From contig CABJAB010000008.1 in NCBI GenBank assembly GCA_902363445.1, positions 55,783 through 119,782 on the forward strand: a DNA stretch of 64,000 nucleotides, written 5' to 3'. Position 1 is the stretch's first letter; the number at the start of each line of letters is the position of its first letter. Positions 27,259-37,059 of the stretch are shown one piece after another. The notes under the pieces are model-generated. The model was not told the origin of the DNA, searched no databases, and was given only the letters and a program-made list of their open reading frames with translations. Both the position numbers and the translations under genes were made by a program. This DNA is from Lachnospiraceae bacterium. Its GTDB lineage: Bacteria > Bacillota > Clostridia > Lachnospirales > Lachnospiraceae.

Positions 27259-28101
27259 CTACTTTATATCCGCCCGTCGGAACACAATCAGACCGCCCGC
27301 CGTCGTAAGGATCATGATGATAACAGAATAAAGCGGCATCTGCCACAAATGCTGGGCCGACATGCCAGAAATCTGCAGAGCCTGGCCTGTCGGAAGAAAA
27401 TCCAGGGCAAACTCGTAGATATCCCGTTCTGTCCCTCTCAGATAGTTCGGGTTCGGTTCCGGTTCATCCGTCACAAGCTCTCCGCTGACGCTCATATACG
27501 TATAGCTGTCGTATTGTTCCGGCTCTTCAAGCCTTGCTTTGATATAAACGGCTGCGAAAAGCAGAAGGACGACTCCGATGATACTCACGACGGAGACGAC
27601 GGCCCTGTTCTGGATCAGCATCCCAAGTAAGGTAAAAACGGCCGTAAACGCAAGGCTCATCAAAATGGCACACCCTAAAAGCGCCGCTACAGGCTTTATT
27701 CCCTTCTCAAAAGATCCCAGCAGCGGAATCCCAAATGCGCTGACCGCCAAAAGATAAGAAATATCCATAGACAGACAGGCTGCGGAATTCACGATCAGGT
27801 TTGAAAGATAAATTGAGCTTCTGCCATGACCGACTACAAGCTTGTTCCGCACCGTCCCATCGCTGTATTCTGTGCCCAGGAACAGGCTGCAGAAAGCCGC
27901 GGAAAGAAGGCCTGTGAAAATCGTGTAGGTAAAAAATATATGATCGAGCGGTATCGTGTATCCCGTCTCCAGCTCTCTCATATGGCTGCCTACGGCGCTG
28001 AAAGCGCCGAATCCGAACATAACGATAAGGCCGATCCAGAATACTTTATCCCGCTTAAGACGCGCGAAATTCGCGGATAATAACCTACTCATGCCCTTCA
28101 C
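27259..28101 (-). CDS. ABC transporter permease (ABC-2 type)
   Basis: 280 residues, about six membrane segments with a large loop between the first two (residues 35-70) and another near 200. It overlaps the ATPase stop by 17 bases. Layout matches immunity/export permeases of peptide-antibiotic systems. No specific substrate. Confidence 0.82.
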   Translation of the reverse strand: MKGMSRLLSANFARLKRDKVFWIGLIVMFGFGAFSAVGSHMRELETGYTIPLDHIFFTYTIFTGLLSAAFCSLFLGTEYSDGTVRNKLVVGHGRSSIYLSNLIVNSAACLSMDISYLLAVSAFGIPLLGSFEKGIKPVAALLGCAILMSLAFTAVFTLLGMLIQNRAVVSVVSIIGVVLLLFAAVYIKARLEEPEQYDSYTYMSVSGELVTDEPEPNPNYLRGTERDIYEFALDFLPTGQALQISGMSAQHLWQMPLYSVIIMILTTAGGLIVFRRADIK

Positions 28102-28999
28102 CTCCTACCAGGCTTACATAATAGCTTTCCAGACTTTCATCCCGCTCGTGTATGGCAGTCACTTCGCAGTTTTCTTCCGCAAGAGCCAAAACCGTTCGGG
28201 ACAGATTCACATCCCCATAGATATCAGCTTCTCCCTCTGAAACGATACTGTATTCCAGGCTCATTCCATCCAGCACACGGGCCAGAATCCCGATATCGGA
28301 AACGGCCAGACGCACACATTTCCTGCAGGCCTCCTCCAGCTCTTTTGCGCCGATCTCTTTTACCATACCACCCCTGTCGATGAAACCATAATGAGTCGCC
28401 AGTCTAGAAAGTTCGTCTAAATTATGGCTGGATATCAGCACTGTAATCCCCTGTTCGCGGTTCAGCCGCAGGATCAGCTCACGGGTTTCAATGATTCCCT
28501 GTGGATCAAGGCCGTTTACCGGCTCATCTAATACCAAAAAATCCGGATCGCCGGCCAAAGCGACGGCGATCCCCAGACGCTGCCGCATGCCCAGTGAAAA
28601 ATTCTTGGCCTTCTTCTTTCCGGTATCCGAAAGGCCTACCAGCTTAAGAAGCTCCGGGATGCCGTCAAAGGACGGCAGTCCGATAACCCGGAACTGTTCC
28701 CTGAGATTCTCTTCTGCCGTCATGTCCAGATAAATGGACGGCATCTCAACAACGGCTCCCATACGCCGTCTCGACGCTGCTATTTCTTTTTCCGTGTTCT
28801 TCTTCCCATACAGATAATACTCGCCCTTTGTAGGCTCTTGAAGACCGCAGATCAGCCGGATCAAGGTAGTCTTTCCAGCCCCATTTTTACCCACAAAGCC
28901 ATAGACGGCTCCCTTTGGGATATGCATATTCAAATCATTCAGAGCCTTAAAGCCCCGGTACTGTTTCGTCAGTCCATCTGTACGCAGTACATATTCCAT
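28085..28999 (-). CDS. ABC transporter ATP-binding protein (bacitracin/lantibiotic-resistance type)
   Basis: 304 residues. Walker A GKNGAGKTTLIRLI, signature FSLGMRQRLGIA and Walker B FLVLDEPVNGLDP are clear. The C-terminal 90 residues form the extension found in BcrA-type ATPases. AAAGGAGG lies upstream of the ATG. It lies between the response-regulator gene and the permease gene. Confidence 0.9.
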   Translation of the reverse strand: MEYVLRTDGLTKQYRGFKALNDLNMHIPKGAVYGFVGKNGAGKTTLIRLICGLQEPTKGEYYLYGKKNTEKEIAASRRRMGAVVEMPSIYLDMTAEENLREQFRVIGLPSFDGIPELLKLVGLSDTGKKKAKNFSLGMRQRLGIAVALAGDPDFLVLDEPVNGLDPQGIIETRELILRLNREQGITVLISSHNLDELSRLATHYGFIDRGGMVKEIGAKELEEACRKCVRLAVSDIGILARVLDGMSLEYSIVSEGEADIYGDVNLSRTVLALAEENCEVTAIHERDESLESYYVSLVGGEGHE

Positions 29000-29087
29000 A
29001 TCAATGCCTCCTTTATTTGATTACCCCGATCTTAGCACGATATGGTTAAGGAACCGGTTAAGGCGTTGGTTAAGAAAACGTAAAGAT

Positions 29088-29762
29088 TCACTCCTCCCTC
29101 AGCTTAAACCCGATGCCCCAAACCGCTTCTATATAATCTTTTCCGCTGGCCTCCCGCAGTTTTTTCCTCAGATTGCTGACATGGACCTTCAAAGAACTTT
29201 CCATACAGTCCGGCGTATCCTGGCTGATAAGCTCCAATATCCGGGACTTTGTGACCACCTGGGAGCTGTTCTGCATGAGCTGCCGAAGGATTGCATATTC
29301 CGTTTTTGTCAGCCTTACGGGAACCTCCCCTGCACGGACAGAGCGCGAAGAGGTATCCATGACCAAATCCCCACATACCAGCAAAGGAGCTTTCCCCGTG
29401 CCAAGACCGCCGCGAAGCTGTACCGCGATCCTGGCGAGAAGCTCCTCCATATGGAACGGCTTTGTAATATAATCCGCCGCTCCGCCAAGCAGCAGCTGGA
29501 CTTTGTCTCCCACATCCGCCCTGGCGCTGACCACGATGACAGGGATACCGGATATCCTGGTCAGGACTTCTTCTCCGCTGAGACCTGGCAGCATCAGATC
29601 CAGCAGCACCAGATCCGGAAGGCATGACTTAAGGATCAGAATTGCTTCCGTGCCGGAATAGGCGCGCAGGACGCCGTAGCCTTCTTTTGCAAGTGTTTCT
29701 TCTAACATATCGCCTATATACACATCATCGTCAATGATCAGTATTCTTTTTATTTCTGCCAC
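29088..29762 (-). CDS. OmpR-family response regulator
   Basis: 224 residues. Receiver domain (about 5-115) with the acidic pocket IDDD, phospho-acceptor aspartate in VLLDLMLPG and the lysine in YITKPF; C-terminal winged helix with KTEYAILRQLM and VHVSNLRKKL. It heads the RR-ATPase-permease-HK operon. The reading frame starts with GTG, but the perfect AGGAGG overlaps that GTG with no spacing, so the real initiation point may be a non-standard codon a few bases on. Confidence 0.9.
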   Translation of the reverse strand: MAEIKRILIIDDDVYIGDMLEETLAKEGYGVLRAYSGTEAILILKSCLPDLVLLDLMLPGLSGEEVLTRISGIPVIVVSARADVGDKVQLLLGGAADYITKPFHMEELLARIAVQLRGGLGTGKAPLLVCGDLVMDTSSRSVRAGEVPVRLTKTEYAILRQLMQNSSQVVTKSRILELISQDTPDCMESSLKVHVSNLRKKLREASGKDYIEAVWGIGFKLREE

Positions 29763-29829
29763 CTCCTGGCGTCTTTATACATAAAACGCTGTTTTTATCA
29801 TAACCGTTCGGCGGCATAATATCAACCGG

Positions 29830-30039
29830 TCAGTCCTTTTGATATTCTAAGATATCTCCGGCATCACAGTCCAAAGCCTCACAGATGGCAGCCAGAGTGG
29901 AAAAGCGGATCGCCGTCACCTTATTGTTTTTTATTTTGGAAAGATTCACGTTGGAGATGCCGACCCGTTCGGCAAGCTCATTTAAAGAAATCTTCCGTTC
30001 TACCATCATGCGGTCCAGCCGCAGTACGATTTTTCCCAT
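29830..30039 (-). CDS. XRE-family regulator (YozG-like) paired with a DUF2975 gene
   Basis: 69 residues, a single helix-turn-helix: ISLNELAERVGISNVNLSKIKNNK. AAGGAGG precedes the ATG. It lies 12 bases after a DUF2975 membrane gene; such pairs are widespread in Firmicutes and the small regulator probably controls the pair. The inverted repeat at 30711-30746 is the likely site. Confidence 0.9.
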   Translation of the reverse strand: MGKIVLRLDRMMVERKISLNELAERVGISNVNLSKIKNNKVTAIRFSTLAAICEALDCDAGDILEYQKD

Positions 30040-30050
30040 GACCAGCCTCC

Positions 30051-30626
30051 TTATAACAGTCCGTCTACATCATTCTGAAGCTGTACTCCATACGCGAATA
30101 TCTGAGATAGGCAGAGAATCAGAATGCCTGTGATAAAACCTTCCAAATTCACGCTGATCTCCGCAAATTCTACGCCGAGCACAAGCCTGGAAACGCCGCT
30201 CATGATCAGTCCTGACGCCGGAACGGCTATATAAAAAATTCCAATCTCCCTCACCATACGCGTGATGTCCTTCTGAAAAGGAGTGCTGCCCTTGGAAAAC
30301 CATGTTTTTCCCTTAGCTGTTTTAAAAATCAGATAGATGTTCCGGAATACCATAGCCATCAAAGACAGGATCAAGACTGCCCCAATGGAAAACAAAATAA
30401 CTGCGGCATAACGGACTTTTCCGTCTGCGCCGACTGCCGTCATCTCAAAACCGTAAACACAAAGATTTTTTCCAAGCTCAGGCACTTCTTTTGTAAGAAT
30501 GCCGCCGATCCATTCTCCTGCCACAGCCGTACATATCAACAGCCCTGCCGCGGCTGCCGTCCCGATCCAATGAAGCACCTCCAAAACCTTTGACACCACC
30601 AAAGCGATCTTATTCAATTGATTCAT
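30051..30626 (-). CDS. DUF2975 family membrane protein
   Basis: 191 residues from the ATG at 30626, which has GAGGAGG upstream. Four membrane segments (about 10-35, 60-80, 110-130, 150-180), the usual DUF2975 plan. Function is unknown; almost always next to a small XRE regulator, as here. Confidence 0.85.
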   Translation of the reverse strand: MNQLNKIALVVSKVLEVLHWIGTAAAAGLLICTAVAGEWIGGILTKEVPELGKNLCVYGFEMTAVGADGKVRYAAVILFSIGAVLILSLMAMVFRNIYLIFKTAKGKTWFSKGSTPFQKDITRMVREIGIFYIAVPASGLIMSGVSRLVLGVEFAEISVNLEGFITGILILCLSQIFAYGVQLQNDVDGLL

Positions 30627-30710
30627 ATCTTCCTCCTCTATCATTTTCCGGCGCTTTGCGCCTTGATGATGTCATCATAGCACCTTTATTAATGTATATC
30701 AATATGTTTT

Positions 30711-30746
30711 TATCGATAAACATTAAATATTATGTGTTTGTCGATA
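30711..30746. promoter_or_regulatory. Inverted repeat upstream of the DUF2975-XRE pair
   Basis: TATCGATAAACA (30711-30722) is mirrored by TGTTTGTCGATA (30735-30746) with one mismatch and a 12-base spacer. It lies in the AT-rich promoter region of the pair and fits a site for the small XRE regulator. Confidence 0.5.
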
Positions 30747-30831
30747 ATATTCCGTTTTGAAATCGAAGCTGTTTCCGGCTGAATTCTTATTCCAATTTTA
30801 ACGTTCTCTGCCGATTCCTAATATTACAAAA

Positions 30832-30876
30832 GCCGCCTCTTCCCGCAGACGGACTTCCTGCTCTGGAAAAGGCGGC
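30832..30876 (-). terminator. Hairpin downstream of the aldo/keto reductase
   Basis: GCCGCCTCTTCC pairs with GGAAAAGGCGGC (one mismatch) around a 21-base loop, 45 bases beyond the reductase stop. On the minus strand it is followed by TTTTGTAAT. Confidence 0.55.
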
Positions 30877-30920
30877 CGATATCTTTGCTATACGAAATGA
30901 CGAGGAATCTGAGAGCCGCG

Positions 30921-32054
30921 TCAGGCTCTCAGTCTCCCGGCAAAATCAGCCATCGCTTCTGAAATTTTAATCTTCTGAGGGCATACTGCCTCACAGCTCC
31001 TGCATCCGATACAGGCATCCGGCCGTTTTTCCTCCGGCACCGCCATCAGGACCATCGGCGCGATAAATCCTCCTTCCGTAAATCGATGCTCGTTATACAA
31101 AGACAGAAGGGAAGGGATATCCAGCTGCCGCGGGCAGTGACTGGTACAATAGCGGCACGCCGTACAGGGCAGTACGCTCTTTTTCACCATGCCGTCCGCA
31201 ATTTCCATAAGCGTATCAAATTCCTGACGTTCAAGCGGCCTTTCCGTTTCAAAGGTCCGAACATTGTCCTGCAGCTGTTTCAGGTTTGACATACCTGATA
31301 ACGTCACGGTGACACTTGGAATCGACTGCAGGAATCGGAATGCCCACGCCGGCGTCTCTTCACCTGGACGGAGCCTTTTAAGCTTCTCTGTGCTTTCCTC
31401 AGACAACTCAGCCAGTTTCCCTCCCCGAAGAGGCTCCATCACCCATACAGGAATCTGATATTCTTCCAGCAGCTCTACTTTTTTCTCTGCGTCCTGAAAA
31501 CTCCAGTCCAGATAATTGAGCTGAATCTGGCAAAACTCCATTTGCTCTCCGTAGGCCTCCAGAAAACGCTTCATCACATCATAACTTCCATGGGCAGAAA
31601 AACCCAGGTGGCGGATCCGCCCCGACCGCTTCTGCTTTATCAGATATTCAAAGACACCAAATTTTTCATCCAGATATGCGTCAATGTTCATCTCACATAC
31701 ATTATGGAACAGGTAAAAGTCAAAATACTCCACTCCGCACCGCTTCAACTGTTCTTCAAAGATCGTCTCCGCTTTGTCCATATTGGAAAGGTCATATCCC
31801 GGAAATTTATCCGCAAGAAAAAATCTATCTCTCGGATACCGGCTCAGTGCTTTCCCCAAGACAGCCTCAGAACAGCCGTCATGATAACCCCAAGCCGTAT
31901 CATAATAATTAATTCCGTGTTCCATGGCATAGGAGACCATCCTTTCGGTCTGCGCTTCGTCTATTGCTGCGTATTCCCCGTCCGTCACCGGCAGACGCAT
32001 GGCGCCCAATCCCAACGCGGACAGACGCATATCCTGAAAAGTCTTATAGATCAT
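30921..32054 (-). CDS. Aldo/keto reductase with C-terminal 4Fe-4S domain
   Basis: 377 residues. The N-terminal TIM barrel (about 1-280) has catalytic tyrosine and lysine regions in YDTAWGYHDG and FLADKFPG. The C-terminal ferredoxin-like part has CTACRYCTSHCP and CIGCRSCEAVCP, each with four cysteines for a 4Fe-4S cluster. This class is common in strict anaerobes, probably taking electrons from ferredoxin; the substrate is unknown. It is a single gene. Confidence 0.92.
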   Translation of the reverse strand: MIYKTFQDMRLSALGLGAMRLPVTDGEYAAIDEAQTERMVSYAMEHGINYYDTAWGYHDGCSEAVLGKALSRYPRDRFFLADKFPGYDLSNMDKAETIFEEQLKRCGVEYFDFYLFHNVCEMNIDAYLDEKFGVFEYLIKQKRSGRIRHLGFSAHGSYDVMKRFLEAYGEQMEFCQIQLNYLDWSFQDAEKKVELLEEYQIPVWVMEPLRGGKLAELSEESTEKLKRLRPGEETPAWAFRFLQSIPSVTVTLSGMSNLKQLQDNVRTFETERPLERQEFDTLMEIADGMVKKSVLPCTACRYCTSHCPRQLDIPSLLSLYNEHRFTEGGFIAPMVLMAVPEEKRPDACIGCRSCEAVCPQKIKISEAMADFAGRLRA

Positions 32055-32183
32055 ATCCTCTTTCTCCTTTATAACATTTCGTTTTCCTCAGCCGTTTCGT
32101 TTCAAAATAACCATACACCCTGGAGCGCACTTCAAGTCAAGAAAAAAATACGGCCGGCAAAAACCTTCATAGTTTCCCTCTGA

Positions 32184-35100
32184 CTAATCAGATATCATAA
32201 TGTTATAAGGTACTTCAATCGTTTCATCTCCACTCGTCATGGCAAACAGGATACGGTAAGTCCTTCCTTCTTCGGCCGCATCTGGGATATAAACAGCCGC
32301 AGTATCCGAAGAGAAATCTGGAGTCTTTTCCCATGAAATCTCGTTATAAGCTCCTGCTCCTGTCTTCTCATATAGTTTTGCGCTGAATTTGACTTCCGTC
32401 TCCGCTTTATAGTCCAGTTTAAACTGCAGAGACACTCCCCGTTTGGCCAGCCGGCTGCCTCCATCCGTCTGAGAGACTTTTAAACCGAAGGACGGATTCG
32501 CCGTAACCTCCAGCCTGATTTTCTTTTCTGCTTCCGTTTTTGAAGATACCGCTGAAATATAGCCCTCAGCGCGGGAATAATATAATTCCACCTTCACCGT
32601 ATAGACGCCCTGCGCGAGCCCCCATCCGGAGGTATTGAGCTTAATGGAAAACGGAATGTCGTCAGTCTTTACCTGCCCCAGGGAAAGAATCGCTTTATTT
32701 TCTGCCGTTCCTGTCGTCCTGCCGTTGGCCGTTATGGTCGTGCCCAGAGGGAAGTCCACTTCATGATCCCCTGTTTCATCATATAAGGTCAGAGACATCG
32801 TGAGATAATCAAGAGCATGGCTCACATCATTTCCCAAAAGGCTTTCGCTCCTGAGAGAACCGGAAAGCTCTGCCTGCCCTTTGCTCATCATGCTCATTCC
32901 TTCGTTGTCGACAGCTATGACAAACTCACGCTTTGGAGCAATCTCCCAGCCGGCCTCGAGACTGCGTTTTTCCGCTTCACCAGTCTTTGGAAAAATAAGC
33001 TTCATCGCCCGCGCTGTTTCCTCAGTCACCGTATGTACGGCCTGAGCATAATCCAATACGAATATCAGCCTGGAGTCCACCGGCAGGCTCTTGTAATCAA
33101 AGGAAGCCGCTCCGTCCCGCATACTGATAAACTCAGACAACGATATTTGGTCACATTTATTTAAGCATTGATAGTAATAATATATCGGCTGTTTGCTGTT
33201 GGAGACATTCGCGAGAATCAGAGCGGCTCCAGCAGGAAAATCTCCTTCGATATACGGTTCCCCGTAGCTGGTATGCAGATAGCTCTGCAGATTGAACTGC
33301 ACGCTCACCGCATTATCGGAGGTAATTTTTATCTGTGTGCCTCCCAATCCGATATCCGAAAAGCTTTTTCCTTGTACGACCGCGCTGTTTAAATCTTCAG
33401 CGTTCATCTCGGTGCCAATGGTCCGAATGGTGATCGTCTCTGTGATTCTCACATCCGCGCCATCCCCGATCACCACCGTCACGATGCCTGCTTTGGATTG
33501 TGTGGACATCAGTTCCGCATGGTCCAGGGTAAAGATGAGTCTGGAAACGACTCCGCTGCTGGTACTGCCGATGGAATCGCCCTCTCCTAATATGTCTGCA
33601 TCTGTTCCGGATGCCTCGGAATCCAGCCTTGCCTTCAACGTGAAGTTCTTATCTCCCCAGGAAGCGTCCCCCTTTTTATTGTCTGCCATCGCAGAAGAGG
33701 ATACCAGACTGATCCCTCCGCTCACCGATACGGACAGAACTTTCAGCTTTTTCGAATTACGGTATGCCGGAATGAGGATCTCGGCGGTCTTAGTAGTACC
33801 TTCTGTTGGATTTCCTTCCTTCACGCCGGTCAGCGTGGCGCTGGAATCGATCGTAAAAGGATGGATATGAAAGATTACCGGTTTTGTGGGCGTATGGCCC
33901 TCGGATGAACGCTCCCCCAGATTATACCGCTGCATGCCACAGGCTGACCAGCTGAAATCCGTGCCTCCTGATGCTCCGGAAGCATTCCATTGTACGTCTT
34001 CCAGTGTGATCGAGCAGGATTCCCCATTGGGGATGATCCGTTCCGTGCCGCTGCCGTTATCCTTCACCACCAGCTTAATGCATCGGACATCCTCCCATTT
34101 CAGGTCAGGAGCCTTCCCGATCTGCTCTGCCGTATAATAAGAAGCATGGCCGCCGTCCGTGCTGAAATCCGCCCGGTCATTATTATAAAAGTCTTCCTTT
34201 GTCCCATCTGAAGGGGAATCAAAGCTATATCGGAGATCATAAAGATCTGCGCGCTCACTTTTTAGTACCGCCGGACCTTTTAAAGAAAAATCAAACTCAG
34301 GGGCGCCGGCGCTGTTTGTCATATGCCCGGACATCGCGGCGCCGTTCTTGGGAAGCTGAATGAGATAGTAAAACTTGCTGCCGTCCACTGTGCCGCCTTT
34401 ATTGTTGCTAAAGGAAAGGCGGTAATCCAAAGAACCTTTGTTGTCGATAAAAGTCATCTCTTTGCCATAATCAGCGTCCGTCGTGTCTTTATGTTCCTTC
34501 ACTTCCGCGGAAAAATCAACCGTCGGAGCCGCTGCCTGCACAGTAAAGGTAGTATAGGTATCCGAATTATTGGAATACGTTGCACGGAATTCGCCTTGAC
34601 TGTATCTGTCTGCTGCATACGCATGCGACCAGTTATAAGGATTCCAGCCGCTGTTATTCGTGCTCTGTCCTACCTTCTGATCGCCCGCGCACACTAGATC
34701 CCGAAGATCATATTGTGTGATAGTGGCAGTATCTTTAGACGCCTGCAGAGTAAAGGTCAAAGTCAAGGATTTCCTGCCGCCGACGGGACCAAGTGTTTCA
34801 TCATAGTATCCGACCGGAACCTTCTGTATCCCGAAGTTAATGGGCGTGAGCGTATAGCCGGTCGCGTTTCCATTTTTGTCTTTCTCCTGAAAAGAGTCTT
34901 GTTTGATCGGCGAAGCGCCAGCACGGTCGGTCTCCAAAGAACCCTCGACCAAAGAGAGCCCTTCTGGCAGCCGGAGATAAAAGACAGGGTGCGAGATATA
35001 CGACGTACTATGATATGGATAATCGCTGACCTGAAGCTCCGCGCTGACTGTCAGGGTACCTCCGGCCGATATCGTACTGTCCCGTCCCGCCAGTGGTTTA

Positions 35101-37040
35101 TTCACAAACCCCATTGTAGTGATGCGTGTCTCATCCACCGCGTTTACAGTGAGCGAATACGACTTAGCCGCCGCTCCGTCATCTTTTACGGACGTGATAT
35201 TAAGGGTTGCCGTCAGGCAGGTTTTTCCAGCCTCTGTTTTATTTTCGTCACCGGTCAGCTTTCCGTAAAACGCTCCGCCGCTCATATAAGGAGAAGAATT
35301 GTTGTAATAAATCGTCCCAGCCCGAAGGACTTTCACCTGATAGGCAACCGTATGGAAATAATAATTCTTTTCTATCATTTCCTGATTCCGGGATAGAATG
35401 ACATCCCTACCGGTGTCATTGGTAAGGGGATCCACCATGATTTTTGCGGTATAATCCTCCACCGGGTCACCATTCTCATCCAGAGCTGTACAAGTCACCT
35501 CCACTTTCCCGTCCTCATTCAATATACAGTCATTCCGCTTCGGCATGACCAGCCGCATCGAAGTGACGCCTACGCCGCTTCTTCCCTCAAAGGTATAAGT
35601 AAGCTGTTTTTCTCCAGAGTCTCCGGCTCCTATATTCGACAATAGAAAAGTGGAAAGAAAGTAAGCAACGTTTTTGTCATCCTCACTGGTCAAGAATTGG
35701 GGCTTTACCGCCGCCGCTTCGAGCTTGAGCTCCTCCTTGTCTCCCAGCTTGAATTTAACGAGCCTATCCAGCCGCGGCTTGCTGTAAGTAAACTCCTCCC
35801 CATAAATTCCCTGTGCAAGAAGGACTGGCTGCGGATATACGATCTCATCGTCCACATTAAAACCAGATATCTTCGGAAAACTATATTTTCCATTAATAGA
35901 GGGAAAGGCATAACTAAACGTCCCATTATTTTCCCAAACAACCGTGGTGATGTGCGTATTCGGGTCGTAAGACATCTGATAGTCTTTTATAGGCTGTACT
36001 GAAGCTCCCTCCTCATAATTCGCATAAATCTTATCTCCATTTTCATCCAATTTATATGGCGCTTCCTGTACAAGCGTCATTTTTTTCCAATACAGCTTCG
36101 GCGTACTGTTGAGCTGACTGTTGTCCCGTCCATTGTAGAAATAGTGCAGTCCAATAAAAACCGCTTTGTCCAACGGTTTATCACTCTTTGCAGATGCTTC
36201 ATAGTTATAATCCGTCGTATACAGATTGCCTGTTGTATTGGAGCTCCGTACTTCAGACAGAATCCTGGTCTCCTTTGTGCCATCCGCTGTTTTGGTCACC
36301 TTGACAGGTACCCGGTAGCAAGTGGCTTCCGCCTTATCCGGCGAACCCGTGACTGAAACGCCGGCTTGTTTGTTCCAGAGCTGTTCATCATAGGAGATCA
36401 GTATTTGGAGAGATACCGTATCTACACTCGGTTTGATCGTGTAGGTCAGCGTTCCGCCTTTCGCGGCGGCAGTATAGCCGGCGGGCAGCTTACATGCCTC
36501 ATATTTACAGAGCAAGATCTGAGAATCCGTCCCTTCCGTGGGATATCCTCTGAAGACCATACCGGTCGGCAGTTCGATCTGTAAAATCCTATCGCCGGTC
36601 ACACCGGTGAAATCCGCAGATATGGTCAGCGTCCTGGTCTCTTTATAGCCCCAGTCATCAGCAACCGCACTTCCGTCTTCCGGCACCAGCTGGACAGATT
36701 CTATGCTGCACTTAATACTTTCTGCCTGACTGTTCCTGTTCTTTGCTGTCTCGGCCGCCGCTGAAACAGAAATTTTTTCCTCATTCAAAGACATTTCCGC
36801 CGAATCGCTGCTCTCCTCCGTTATACTGCTTTCATCCGCTGTTTCTGTTGGTACCGGTACAGAAGTCTCTTCCTTCTCCAAAGTTTCCGGCTCCTCAGAA
36901 GCAATAGCCTCTTCCCCCTCATCCGCAGCAAATACCGGGACTCCTCCGATATTGACAGCGGAAAGGAACATGCAGACCACCAGCAGAATGACCAGTACCC
37001 GATTCATTCCCTGTTTTATTTTCGTATATCTTCTGCCCAT
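32184..37040 (-). CDS. Very large secreted surface protein of the SipW fibre locus
   Basis: 1,618 residues from the ATG at 37040, preceded by AAAGGGG. A signal peptide (VLVILLVVCMFLSAVNIGG) with an Ala-rich cleavage zone is followed by an acidic Glu/Ser/Thr linker and then a long series of beta-rich, Ig- or adhesin-like modules with no cysteines to speak of. I see no LPXTG, no transmembrane anchor and no cell-wall-binding repeats; it ends in YNIMISD. It is the last gene of the locus, after two TasA-like subunits and SipW peptidases, so a structural or adhesive fibre component is inferred. No database match is claimed. Confidence 0.75.
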   Translation of the reverse strand: MGRRYTKIKQGMNRVLVILLVVCMFLSAVNIGGVPVFAADEGEEAIASEEPETLEKEETSVPVPTETADESSITEESSDSAEMSLNEEKISVSAAAETAKNRNSQAESIKCSIESVQLVPEDGSAVADDWGYKETRTLTISADFTGVTGDRILQIELPTGMVFRGYPTEGTDSQILLCKYEACKLPAGYTAAAKGGTLTYTIKPSVDTVSLQILISYDEQLWNKQAGVSVTGSPDKAEATCYRVPVKVTKTADGTKETRILSEVRSSNTTGNLYTTDYNYEASAKSDKPLDKAVFIGLHYFYNGRDNSQLNSTPKLYWKKMTLVQEAPYKLDENGDKIYANYEEGASVQPIKDYQMSYDPNTHITTVVWENNGTFSYAFPSINGKYSFPKISGFNVDDEIVYPQPVLLAQGIYGEEFTYSKPRLDRLVKFKLGDKEELKLEAAAVKPQFLTSEDDKNVAYFLSTFLLSNIGAGDSGEKQLTYTFEGRSGVGVTSMRLVMPKRNDCILNEDGKVEVTCTALDENGDPVEDYTAKIMVDPLTNDTGRDVILSRNQEMIEKNYYFHTVAYQVKVLRAGTIYYNNSSPYMSGGAFYGKLTGDENKTEAGKTCLTATLNITSVKDDGAAAKSYSLTVNAVDETRITTMGFVNKPLAGRDSTISAGGTLTVSAELQVSDYPYHSTSYISHPVFYLRLPEGLSLVEGSLETDRAGASPIKQDSFQEKDKNGNATGYTLTPINFGIQKVPVGYYDETLGPVGGRKSLTLTFTLQASKDTATITQYDLRDLVCAGDQKVGQSTNNSGWNPYNWSHAYAADRYSQGEFRATYSNNSDTYTTFTVQAAAPTVDFSAEVKEHKDTTDADYGKEMTFIDNKGSLDYRLSFSNNKGGTVDGSKFYYLIQLPKNGAAMSGHMTNSAGAPEFDFSLKGPAVLKSERADLYDLRYSFDSPSDGTKEDFYNNDRADFSTDGGHASYYTAEQIGKAPDLKWEDVRCIKLVVKDNGSGTERIIPNGESCSITLEDVQWNASGASGGTDFSWSACGMQRYNLGERSSEGHTPTKPVIFHIHPFTIDSSATLTGVKEGNPTEGTTKTAEILIPAYRNSKKLKVLSVSVSGGISLVSSSAMADNKKGDASWGDKNFTLKARLDSEASGTDADILGEGDSIGSTSSGVVSRLIFTLDHAELMSTQSKAGIVTVVIGDGADVRITETITIRTIGTEMNAEDLNSAVVQGKSFSDIGLGGTQIKITSDNAVSVQFNLQSYLHTSYGEPYIEGDFPAGAALILANVSNSKQPIYYYYQCLNKCDQISLSEFISMRDGAASFDYKSLPVDSRLIFVLDYAQAVHTVTEETARAMKLIFPKTGEAEKRSLEAGWEIAPKREFVIAVDNEGMSMMSKGQAELSGSLRSESLLGNDVSHALDYLTMSLTLYDETGDHEVDFPLGTTITANGRTTGTAENKAILSLGQVKTDDIPFSIKLNTSGWGLAQGVYTVKVELYYSRAEGYISAVSSKTEAEKKIRLEVTANPSFGLKVSQTDGGSRLAKRGVSLQFKLDYKAETEVKFSAKLYEKTGAGAYNEISWEKTPDFSSDTAAVYIPDAAEEGRTYRILFAMTSGDETIEVPYNIMISD

Positions 37041-37059
37041 ACGTTCTGCCCCTTTCCGT

